Below are positions 1-5,238 of a stretch of 5,238 nt of DNA, in pieces. The stretch's first letter is position 1, and each line of letters opens with the position of its first letter. This DNA is from Polaromonas sp. (GTDB taxonomy: Bacteria; Pseudomonadota; Gammaproteobacteria; Burkholderiales; Burkholderiaceae_C). The DNA is taken from assembly GCA_013205645.1 (NCBI GenBank), contig JABMMH010000275.1:1-5238 (forward strand), given 5' to 3'. The position numbers were made by a program, and so were the translations under genes. The notes beneath the pieces are model-generated. The model did no database searches, was not told the origin of the DNA, and saw only the letters and a program-made list of their open reading frames with translations.

Positions 1-1
1 C

Positions 2-679
2 ACGCTTGGCTACACCGTGGTCGACGCCAGCACGGCCGTCGCCACACATTTGAACAAGGTGCTGCGCGACAACGCCTCGGACCTGCTCAGCCACGACGAA
101 GTGCAGCAGCTGCTCGACAAACTGGCCGCCAAGTCACCTAAGCTGGTGGAAGACTTGGTGCCGGGAAAACTGTCGCTGGGCGTGGTCACCCGCACCTTGC
201 AAAACGTGCTGGGCGAGTCGGTCTCGATCCGCGACATGCGAACCATCGTCGAAGCGCTGTCGGAAGCCTGCGGCCGCACCCAAGACCCAGATCAGCTGAC
301 CTCCATCATTCGCCCCAAACTCGGCCGGATGATTGTGCAAGGCCTGGTCGACGCGCAAAACGGTTTGTCCGTCATCACCCTCGATCCCGGCTTAGAGCAA
401 CTGCTGCACAACGTGCTGCAGCAAAGCGGCCCGAGTCAAAACATGGTGTTAGAGCCCGGCTTGGCGGAGCGCCTCTTCAGCGCGCTGCGCGAAGGCGCAC
501 GCGCTGTCGAAGAACAAGGTCACCCGGCCGTGCTGGTGGTCTCACCGGCGATCCGGCCTTGGCTGTCAAAAGCGGTTCGTTTCCGGGTCTCAGACATGAC
601 CATCCTGTCTTACAGCGAAATTCCTGAGGACCAAATGGTCAAAGTCATTCACACCGTGCACGCCGAATCCAAAAAATAA
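2..679 (+). CDS. flhA: Flagellar export gate protein FlhA, C-terminal part (5' end cut off by window)
   Basis: The reading frame is open from the first bases of the window and stops at TAA 677-679, giving 225 codons of what is normally a protein of about 690-700 residues. This is the cytoplasmic domain of the inner-membrane export-gate protein, which docks chaperone-substrate complexes and helps energise flagellar type III secretion. Recognisable family landmarks are the opening LGYTVVDAST..ATHL segment, the central D..T..I.RPKLGRMI stretch, the LDPGLEQLL segment, and the terminal VSPAIRPWL.....ILSYSEIP block, which is typical of the FlhA/InvA family. The membrane segments lie upstream and are not visible. 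A GTG at 17 is an internal Val codon, not a start. The gene ends 11 nt before flhF with no terminator visible, so the two are probably co-transcribed. The identification is firm; only virulence-type homologues (InvA/SctV) compete, and the flhF-flhG-fliA context excludes them. Confidence 0.96.
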   Translation, partial: TLGYTVVDASTAVATHLNKVLRDNASDLLSHDEVQQLLDKLAAKSPKLVEDLVPGKLSLGVVTRTLQNVLGESVSIRDMRTIVEALSEACGRTQDPDQLTSIIRPKLGRMIVQGLVDAQNGLSVITLDPGLEQLLHNVLQQSGPSQNMVLEPGLAERLFSALREGARAVEEQGHPAVLVVSPAIRPWLSKAVRFRVSDMTILSYSEIPEDQMVKVIHTVHAESKK

Positions 680-690
680 GCCCTACTGCC

Positions 691-1950
691 ATGCAACTCA
701 AGCGAATACTTGCCCGCGATACACGCACCGCCACCGACAAAGCGATTGCGCTTTATGGTTCGGACGTCCTGATCATCTCCAACCATCTGGTCAACGGCCA
801 GACGGAACTGGTGGTCGCTCTCGACCTGCCGGACACGGAATCAGCCAACCCCGGCGGCACGGCGAAGGCGATCTCCTTGCTGGACATTCCGTTGGCTAAA
901 ACGGCCCCAGTGACCGCAGTCAAAACCGAAGCCGTCAACTTCCGGGACAGCCTGAAGCAGGCTGAACGACCGGCCAGCGAAGCCAATCCGCAAGACGCCC
1001 GGGACTATTTGCGTGGACGCGAAATTGTCGACTTAGTGCGCGACGAATTGGCCTTGATCCGCCGGGAGTTCCGCCTGAACCAACAAACCACCGGCTGGCA
1101 GAGCGGCCTGAGCCTGTCGCCCGAGGTCCAACCCTTGGCGCGCGCCTTGGGCGAAGCGGCCATTCCGCAAGAGCTGCGCGCCTTGCTGCTCGACAGCCTG
1201 AAAGAGCACGCCACACCGGGCCAAGCCATGCAGGCGCTGAAAGCGCAATTGACGTATTCATTAGACCGCCCCGCCGTCGCCCTGCCCGTCAACGGCGTGC
1301 ACTTGTTGGCAGGCCCTTCAGGCGCCGGCAAAAGCCTCATGGCGGCGCGTCTGGCGCGCCATGCCGAGGCCTTGCACGGCGCCCACAACGTTGCCATCAT
1401 CAGTTTCCATGATGCGCGGGCTGGCGCTTGGAGCCAAACCCAAATGCTGGCGTCACAGCTTGGCATTGACAGTTTCAGGGCAGGCGACGCGGCGACCCTG
1501 ACGTTGCTGCTGAATGAACTGGCAACCCGCAAACTGGTGCTGATAGACACCCCAGGCGTGCAAATGGCCGAGCGTGTGGCCGAGGTCTTGTCCGTTCATG
1601 CCGAATGCGGTTGCCACGCCGTGGTCCCGGCTGATGCGTCTAGCGCCACCCTGGCGAAAGTCATCGGCAGCGGCATCGCTTGGCACAGCCTGTTGGTGAG
1701 CAAAGTAGATGAAAGCTCACAACCTTGGCCCTTGCTGCACTTTTTGAGCAATAATTTGCTAGGCTTGTCAGGTGCCAGTGACGGCGTCAGCGGCGCTGAC
1801 CTGATTCAAGACTTTCCGGTTCAAAAACTTGTCGCGCTTGGCCTGTCCCAACTTCAGGCCAGCAGCCCAGCGCCCGCTGAGAAGGCTGCTGCCGGTTTTG
1901 TCGAGCGCCGGGCGCTGCGTCAATTTCACCTGAATGTGGTGCCTGCATGA
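691..1950 (+). CDS. flhF: Flagellar biosynthesis GTPase FlhF (SRP-type), with divergent G motifs
   Basis: This encodes 419 residues. FlhF is an SRP-family GTPase that recruits early flagellar parts to the cell pole. The N-terminus MQLKRILARDTRTA resembles the usual FlhF start and supports ATG 691, although the 11-nt gap after flhA shows no Shine-Dalgarno. A variable B region covers about residues 50-110, an N domain about 110-195 and a G domain about 200-390. The P-loop GPSGAGKS is at 208-215, the G3-like DTPG at 286-289 and the G4-like SKVD at 337-340. Several positions differ from typical FlhF. The run of threonines after the P-loop lysine is replaced by Ser-Leu-Met. The D(S/T)YRIGAxEQL motif reads HDARAGAWSQT (240-250), which puts His where the Mg/catalytic Asp normally sits, while Arg243, Gly245-Ala246 and Gln249 remain. 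The stop overlaps the flhG start in ATGA, indicating coupling. The identity is secure from order and ends; retention of full GTPase activity is uncertain. Confidence 0.93.
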   Translation: MQLKRILARDTRTATDKAIALYGSDVLIISNHLVNGQTELVVALDLPDTESANPGGTAKAISLLDIPLAKTAPVTAVKTEAVNFRDSLKQAERPASEANPQDARDYLRGREIVDLVRDELALIRREFRLNQQTTGWQSGLSLSPEVQPLARALGEAAIPQELRALLLDSLKEHATPGQAMQALKAQLTYSLDRPAVALPVNGVHLLAGPSGAGKSLMAARLARHAEALHGAHNVAIISFHDARAGAWSQTQMLASQLGIDSFRAGDAATLTLLLNELATRKLVLIDTPGVQMAERVAEVLSVHAECGCHAVVPADASSATLAKVIGSGIAWHSLLVSKVDESSQPWPLLHFLSNNLLGLSGASDGVSGADLIQDFPVQKLVALGLSQLQASSPAPAEKAAAGFVERRALRQFHLNVVPA

Positions 1951-2789
1951 AGCACCTCAAATCGAAAGATCGCATGAGCAAGCCAACTCGTACGCAAGTT
2001 ATCGGCATCGCCAGCGGCAAAGGCGGTGTCGGTAAAACCATCGTCTCCGTGAATCTGGCGGTCGCCCTGCAGCTCATGGGAAAGCGCGTCATGCTGCTAG
2101 ATGCCGACCTCGGTATGGCGAACGCGCAGATTGCACTCGGCACCCGCTGCACTTACAACCTCAGTCACTTTTTGAGTGGCGAGAAAACCCTGCAAGAAAT
2201 CATCGTCACCACCCGCTCGGGCATTCGGCTGGTGCCGGGCGCCTCAGGCATGCAAGACATGGCCGCCTTGAGCCAGTTGCAGGCGGCCAGCATTGTGCAG
2301 GCCTTCAGCGCGCTGGACGAAGACATCGACTATTTGATCGTTGACATGGCTGCCGGTATTTCACCGTCGGTACTGGCCTTCATGGCGGCCTGTCCAAGGC
2401 GTTTCATCGTCGTGCGCGACGACCCGTCGTCGATCGCCGACGCCTACGGCACCATCAAGGTTTTGATTCAGGAATTTGGTCTGAATGAAATCTATCTGGT
2501 GCTGAACGGCATGAACAGCCAAAAAGAAGGGCAAGTGCTGTTTGAACGCATGAATCAAGTTTGTGCGCGTTTTCTGAACCAAAGCGTGCAGTACTTGGCC
2601 ACCATTGAGAATGACGTGAACATTCTTTTGTCCTTGAAAAAGTACCAGTCGGTGCTTGAGTTTGCCCCCGACAGCACCGGTGCCCGTGACTTTCGCCGCT
2701 TGGCAGACGCCACCGAAAAGCTGCCGCCTATCGAAGAAGCCTCGGGCGGACTGGAATTTTTTGTTGAGAGGCTGGTCCAGCGGACCTGA
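1947..2789 (+). CDS. flhG: Flagellar number regulator FlhG/FleN (MinD-like ATPase)
   Basis: This encodes 280 residues, matching the family length. FlhG is a ParA/MinD-type ATPase that dimerises on ATP at the membrane and limits flagellar number, in partnership with FlhF and, in some bacteria, a flagellar master regulator. The deviant Walker A SGKGGVGKT is at 23-31, with both lysines (25 and 30) present. The switch I DADLGMAN is at 52-59, with Asp54 aligning to the MinD catalytic aspartate. The Walker B-like IVDMAAGIS is at 131-139; Met134 sits where Thr is usual. The PSSIADAY segment is at 160-167. The C-terminal LEFFVERLV helix is at 269-277 and is well conserved in FleN/FlhG as the membrane-targeting amphipathic helix. 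The start chosen is ATG 1947, overlapping the flhF stop by 4 nt. An alternative ATG at 1974 has a weak GAAAGA upstream and would remove nine basic/polar residues. No DQAxxLR motif precedes the ATPase core with either start. Confidence 0.95.
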   Translation: MKHLKSKDRMSKPTRTQVIGIASGKGGVGKTIVSVNLAVALQLMGKRVMLLDADLGMANAQIALGTRCTYNLSHFLSGEKTLQEIIVTTRSGIRLVPGASGMQDMAALSQLQAASIVQAFSALDEDIDYLIVDMAAGISPSVLAFMAACPRRFIVVRDDPSSIADAYGTIKVLIQEFGLNEIYLVLNGMNSQKEGQVLFERMNQVCARFLNQSVQYLATIENDVNILLSLKKYQSVLEFAPDSTGARDFRRLADATEKLPPIEEASGGLEFFVERLVQRT

Positions 2790-2793
2790 AAAA

Positions 2794-3537
2794 ATGGCCC
2801 CTCCTATTCGTCTGTACGAGGAAGCTCAGAACAACCACGAAGCCTTGGTGCTCGCGCACATGGGCATGGTCAAGCGCGTGGCGCTGCACCTGAAGGTGCG
2901 GATCCCGCCTTTCATGGAGCTCGACGAGCTGATTCAGGTCGGCATGATTGGCCTGCTGGAAGCGGCGCGCGCGTTCAACCCGACCAAAGGCATTGAGTTT
3001 GAAGGCTTTGCCCACAGCCGGGTGCGTGGCGCTATTTTGGATGAGGTGCGGCGGCTGTCGTTTTTGCCGCGCTCTGCGGTGGCTTTCAACAAATCGCACA
3101 GCCGAGCCACCGACGCCCTCGCCTCTGAGCTGGGCCGGATACCCACCCAGACAGAGTTAGCTGAACACGTGGGCAAAGACCTAGAGGCATTCCAAAAAGA
3201 ACGCGGCCAAGCCAAGCGCTTTGAGACCTATTCGATGGAGGTGATGAACGACGAAGTCATGAACATCGCCGATGACAGCTCCCAGCAGCCTGACGCCATC
3301 GTTGAACACGCCCAGTTCATGGGGGCGGTGGCCGGCGCGATTGGCGAGTTAGCCGAGCGCGACCAGTTGCTGATGAACCTGTACTACGTCGAAGAACTCA
3401 ACCTGAAAGAAATTGGCGAAGTGCTGGGGGTGACTGAGTCCCGCGTCAGCCAGCTCTTGAGCGCGGTTGTCAAAAAAATCCGCGTTACTTTACAAGTGGC
3501 CGAGCCGCTGCCGAGCAAGGCGCGTAGCCGAGGCTGA
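2794..3537 (+). CDS. fliA: RNA polymerase sigma factor FliA (sigma-28)
   Basis: This encodes 247 residues, close to the roughly 240 usual for FliA. It directs RNA polymerase to late flagellar genes (filament, motor, chemotaxis) once anti-sigma FlgM is exported. Region 2 spans about residues 14-92, with the diagnostic DELIQVGMIGLLEA and SRVRGAILDEVRRL blocks. Region 3 spans about 93-160, including RIPTQTELAEHVG. Region 4 spans about 180-232, with the helix-turn-helix LNLKEIGEVLGVTESRVSQL at 202-221 nearly identical in style to E. coli FliA. Compared with E. coli, the -10 contact residues Asp81, Arg84 and Arg91 are kept as Asp83, Arg86 and Arg93, but the Arg94-Arg95 pair reads Val96-Ala97. The start is ATG 2794, four nt after the flhG stop. 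A longer open frame reaches back into flhG but would add 46 residues with no homology to the family. There is no clear ribosome site, so translation is probably coupled to flhG. The C-terminal tail is short and basic. Confidence 0.96.
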   Translation: MAPPIRLYEEAQNNHEALVLAHMGMVKRVALHLKVRIPPFMELDELIQVGMIGLLEAARAFNPTKGIEFEGFAHSRVRGAILDEVRRLSFLPRSAVAFNKSHSRATDALASELGRIPTQTELAEHVGKDLEAFQKERGQAKRFETYSMEVMNDEVMNIADDSSQQPDAIVEHAQFMGAVAGAIGELAERDQLLMNLYYVEELNLKEIGEVLGVTESRVSQLLSAVVKKIRVTLQVAEPLPSKARSRG

Positions 3538-3565
3538 ATGATGGCCTCTTAAATGCAGTTTGCCC

Positions 3566-3592
3566 TCAAGTTTTTCACCCGCCTTCCGATAC
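3566..3592 (+). promoter_or_regulatory. Sigma-28 (FliA) promoter for fliS-motA-motB
   Basis: TCAAGTTT (3566-3573), an 11-nt spacer (3574-3584) and TCCGATAC (3585-3592) match the enterobacterial FliA consensus TAAAGTTT-N11-GCCGATAA with the exact spacing. One mismatch lies in the -35 and two in the -10, and the core AAGTTT and CCGATA are intact. Transcription would begin near 3599, leaving a leader of about 30 nt before fliS. The position is directly downstream of fliA, in the only sizeable intergenic gap. The match is read from sequence; activity is inferred. Confidence 0.88.
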
Positions 3593-3594
3593 TT

Positions 3595-3608
3595 ACTGTG
3601 TCCACAGT
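3595..3608. repeat. Perfect 6-bp inverted repeat at the expected fliS transcription start
   Basis: ACTGTG (3595-3600) and CACAGT (3603-3608) form a perfect inverted repeat around a 2-nt centre. It lies just downstream of the sigma-28 -10 element and covers the predicted +1. As RNA it could form a 5-bp stem with a 4-nt loop only if transcription begins at its left edge. It could be an operator half-site pair, a weak leader hairpin or chance. The arms are short, so function is unproven. Confidence 0.4.
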
Positions 3609-3617
3609 CAGTTAATC

Positions 3618-3622
3618 AGGAG
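3618..3622 (+). promoter_or_regulatory. Ribosome binding site of fliS
   Basis: AGGAG lies 8 nt before ATG 3631 and is the best Shine-Dalgarno in the window. It fixes the fliS start at 3631 rather than at the in-frame ATG 3652. It contrasts with flhF, flhG and fliA, which have none, and fits the first gene of a new transcript. Confidence 0.85.
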
Positions 3623-3630
3623 CAATCGAC

Positions 3631-4047
3631 ATGCGAGTTCATTTCAAGGCCATGGAAAGTTATGGCGCCGGTAACGCTGCCAGCCAAGCCGTTGTGGCCA
3701 ACAAGGTCGAACTGATCCAGATGCTGTTTGACGGCCTGATCGAAAGCATGATGGCTGCCCGCGGTCACATTCAGCATGGCGCCATTGCCGAAAAAGGCAA
3801 AAGCTTGGCCCGCGCCAACCGTATTTTGTTTGGCCTGCAAGGCGCGCTTGATTTTGAAAAAGGCGGCGATTTGGCCAACAACCTGAACGAGCTTTACAGC
3901 TACATCACCCGCCGTTTGCTGCACATCAACATCCACAACGATCTGGACGCCCTGAACGAAGTCCACGGTCTGATGAATGAAATTCGACAAGCATGGCGCG
4001 ATGTGCCGTCTTTGCTGCCAGCGCGAACCAACACCACCGCGCATTGA
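3631..4047 (+). CDS. fliS: Flagellin export chaperone FliS
   Basis: This encodes 138 residues, about the family size (125-140). FliS is a small cytoplasmic helical-bundle chaperone that binds the disordered C-terminus of flagellin, prevents early polymerisation and delivers it to the FlhA export gate. Family landmarks are the Y-G.....S..VVANKVELIQMLFDGLIESM start (11-40), the IAEKGKSLARANRILFGLQGALDFEKGGDLA centre (52-82), the YSYITRRLL helix (89-97), and the NDLDALNEV...MNEIRQAW end (103-122). These match FliS closely in order and spacing. A short polar tail follows Trp122. The gene is first after the sigma-28 promoter and has its own strong ribosome site, so it should be a late (FliA-dependent) gene. 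Its place beside motA is unusual, because fliS normally sits with flagellin and cap genes fliC/fliD; this could be a relocated gene or a second copy. Motif agreement makes the family assignment strong; which flagellin it serves is unknown. Confidence 0.92.
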   Translation: MRVHFKAMESYGAGNAASQAVVANKVELIQMLFDGLIESMMAARGHIQHGAIAEKGKSLARANRILFGLQGALDFEKGGDLANNLNELYSYITRRLLHINIHNDLDALNEVHGLMNEIRQAWRDVPSLLPARTNTTAH

Positions 4048-4060
4048 GCTCAACTTGCAT

Positions 4061-4064
4061 GGAG
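4061..4064 (+). promoter_or_regulatory. Ribosome binding site of motA
   Basis: GGAG followed by a 7-nt spacer precedes ATG 4072 in the 24-nt gap after fliS. It supports this start, which also gives a protein beginning directly with the first transmembrane helix as in other MotA proteins. No separate promoter is visible in the gap, so motA should be read from the fliS promoter. Confidence 0.75.
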
Positions 4065-4071
4065 AAAGTCA

Positions 4072-4935
4072 ATGATTAGCGCTATCGGTATCGTGGCTTT
4101 GTTTATCTGCGTCTTTGGTGGTTACGTCATTGCGGGTGGCAGCATGGCACCCATCCTCAAGGCAGCGCCGGTTGAAACCTTCATCATTGCCGGTGCCGCC
4201 TTTTCCGCCATGGTCGTGGGCAACAGTCCGGCCGTGGTCAAAAAGACGTTGGCTGGTTTTGGCAAAGTCTTCAAGGGACCCAAGTACAAAAAAGACGACT
4301 ACCTCAGCACCATTTTCGTGGTCTCCAAGATCATGAAGACACTCAAAAGTGAAGGTGCGGTGGCCCTCGAGGCACACATCGAAAATCCGGAGGCCAGCGC
4401 GATTTTTGGTGAATACCCAGCGCTTCTCAAAGACCACGACTTGCTGCACCTAATCACCGACACGATTCGATTGCTGGTGGTTTCCTCCAGCAACCTGAGC
4501 GCTTACGCCGTCGAAGAAGTGATGGAGCAATCTATCAAGACCCATCACCACGGCGCCATGAAACCTGCTGAAGTCCTTGCCTCGATGGCTGGCGCGCTGC
4601 CAGCGTTGGGCATTGTGGCTTGCGTGTTGGGCGTGGTTAAAACCATGGGTGCGATCGACCAACCCCCAGCGATTCTGGGCGCCTTGATTGGTGGCGCGCT
4701 GGTCGGCACGTTCTTGGGCGTGTTCTTCGCCTACGGTTTGGTCGAACCCATGGCCGGCCGCCTGAAGCAGATCATTGAAGACGAAGCCGAGATCTACAAA
4801 GTCGTCAAACAAATCATCATTGGCACCATGCACGGTCACCCGATGCCGCTCATCATCGAAGCGGCGCGCGTGGGCATCAGCCACCATAACCAGCCCAGCT
4901 TTGCTGAGGTCTTTGACGGCTTGCGCGGCAAATAA
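4072..4935 (+). CDS. motA: Flagellar motor stator protein MotA
   Basis: This encodes 287 residues, close to the 295 of E. coli MotA. MotA is the inner-membrane stator subunit that with MotB forms the ion channel and pushes on FliG. Four hydrophobic segments are visible at about 3-21, 35-51, 171-192 and 202-224, with a large cytoplasmic loop between the second and third. Family signatures include the VFGGYVIAGGSM start, LEAHIENPEASAIF (99-112), the SLPAFGIV-like ALPALGIVACVLGVVKTMG (175-193) and GALIGGALVGTFLG.FFAYG (203-222). The channel prolines corresponding to E. coli Pro173 and Pro222 are Pro177 and Pro226. The rotor-contact Glu98 equivalent is Glu100. At the Arg90 position there is Lys92, a conservative change. 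The pattern is the E. coli-like MotA type rather than PomA or MotC, consistent with proton drive, but ion choice is inferred. motB begins 2 nt after the stop. Confidence 0.96.
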   Translation: MISAIGIVALFICVFGGYVIAGGSMAPILKAAPVETFIIAGAAFSAMVVGNSPAVVKKTLAGFGKVFKGPKYKKDDYLSTIFVVSKIMKTLKSEGAVALEAHIENPEASAIFGEYPALLKDHDLLHLITDTIRLLVVSSSNLSAYAVEEVMEQSIKTHHHGAMKPAEVLASMAGALPALGIVACVLGVVKTMGAIDQPPAILGALIGGALVGTFLGVFFAYGLVEPMAGRLKQIIEDEAEIYKVVKQIIIGTMHGHPMPLIIEAARVGISHHNQPSFAEVFDGLRGK

Positions 4936-4937
4936 AC

Positions 4938-5238
4938 ATGGCTGAAGCGGCTGTCGCCACCCCACCAGACACAGCCCAGCCTGAGGCGACGGTTGAGGCC
5001 TCTGTGGCTGTAGCGCCAACCGCTGCTGTAACGCCTGCAGCCGACGCCGTCCCGGCGCCGTTGGCACCGGTGATCGTCATCAAAAAAATCATTGACGATG
5101 GCCATGCCGGCGCCCACGGTGGCGCCTGGAAAATTGCGTTGGCCGACATGATGACCGCCATGATGGCCTTCTTCTTGTTGATGTGGTTGTTGGGTGCGTC
5201 CAATGCCGATCAACGCAAAAGCATTGCAGATTATTTCA
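4938..5238 (+). CDS. motB: Flagellar motor stator protein MotB, N-terminal part (3' end cut off by window)
   Basis: The first 100 residues are present and the frame is still open at the window edge. MotB is the ion-conducting stator partner of MotA, anchored to peptidoglycan by a C-terminal OmpA-like domain that lies outside the window. The conserved part begins with VIVIKK...GHAGAHGGAWKIALAD (45-70) and continues into the single membrane helix MMTAMMAFFLLMWLLG (71-86) and SIADYF (95-100). Asp70 aligns with the essential proton-carrying Asp32 of E. coli MotB. Residues 2-44 are a low-complexity Ala/Pro/Val/Thr segment, so the essential aspartate sits 38 residues later than in E. coli. The start ATG 4938 follows motA by 2 nt without a clear Shine-Dalgarno, suggesting coupling. 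In-frame GTG/TTG codons near 5061-5070 would give a conventional N-terminus but have no ribosome site either. Confidence 0.94.
   Translation, partial: MAEAAVATPPDTAQPEATVEASVAVAPTAAVTPAADAVPAPLAPVIVIKKIIDDGHAGAHGGAWKIALADMMTAMMAFFLLMWLLGASNADQRKSIADYF

Noticed and set aside
17..679. Complete gene starting at GTG 17
   Set aside because: The frame is open to the window edge, and the residues before it (LGYT) continue the conserved FlhA motif, so this is an internal codon of a truncated gene.
1005..1550. 181-codon open frame on the minus strand inside flhF
   Set aside because: It is antisense to a clearly conserved gene, its composition reflects the complement of GC-rich codons, and no domain or start signal is visible.
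2555..2581. TCAAGTTT inside flhG, resembling a sigma-28 -35 box
   Set aside because: With an 11-nt spacer the -10 position reads CTGAACCA, which does not match the FliA -10, so it is a chance half-match.
2656..2793. N-terminal extension of fliA overlapping the end of flhG
   Set aside because: The frame is open, but the extra 46 residues do not resemble any sigma-factor region, and the protein from ATG 2794 already has a normal FliA N-terminus and length.
3523..3565. Intrinsic terminator after fliA
   Set aside because: Only a tiny AGCC/GGCT repeat is present, with no stable stem followed by a T run; read-through into the fliS unit seems possible.
3595..3608. LexA (SOS) box at the ACTGTG/CACAGT palindrome
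   Set aside because: Proteobacterial LexA sites need CTG-N10-CAG; here the spacing is N6, so it does not fit.
4450..5067. 205-codon open frame on the minus strand across motA and motB
   Set aside because: It lies wholly antisense to two well-supported genes; its His/Gln-rich low-complexity wording is typical of a shadow frame.

Overview
This window is a stretch of flagellar genes, all on the + strand, from a fairly GC-rich bacterium that is most likely a betaproteobacterium (Burkholderiales, perhaps Comamonadaceae-like). The order flhA-flhF-flhG-fliA is common in beta- and gammaproteobacteria with polar flagella, and the protein wording (FliS, MotA, MotB, and the FlhG C-terminus LEFFVERLV) fits that group. 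The taxonomic placement is inference from style and gene order, not from a search.

Layout. Positions 2-679 hold the C-terminal 225 codons of FlhA, the export-gate protein. flhF (691-1950), flhG (1947-2789) and fliA (2794-3537) follow with an 11-nt gap, a 4-nt ATGA overlap and a 4-nt gap. None of the three has a convincing Shine-Dalgarno sequence, so they look like one translationally coupled operon continuing from flhA. A 93-nt intergenic gap (3538-3630) carries a near-consensus sigma-28 promoter (TCAAGTTT-N11-TCCGATAC), a small perfect inverted repeat around the expected transcription start, and a good ribosome binding site. A second unit follows: fliS (3631-4047), motA (4072-4935) and the 5' part of motB (4938 to the window end).

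How the genes work together. FlhA belongs to the export gate. FlhF and FlhG are the pair that normally sets the position and number of polar flagella. FliA is the late-flagellar sigma factor, and the promoter directly after its own gene is what it should recognise. That promoter would drive the flagellin chaperone FliS and the MotA/MotB stator, so the early/middle-to-late switch of the flagellar cascade is physically laid out here.

No new system is evident; this is core flagellar DNA. The points worth a second look are: an FlhF whose GTPase motifs are eroded, an FlhG without the DQAxxLR activator motif, fliS sitting next to the stator genes rather than in the usual flagellin/cap cluster, an Ala/Pro-rich N-terminal extension on MotB of about 38 residues, and FliA substitutions in the -10 recognition segment despite a near-canonical target promoter.
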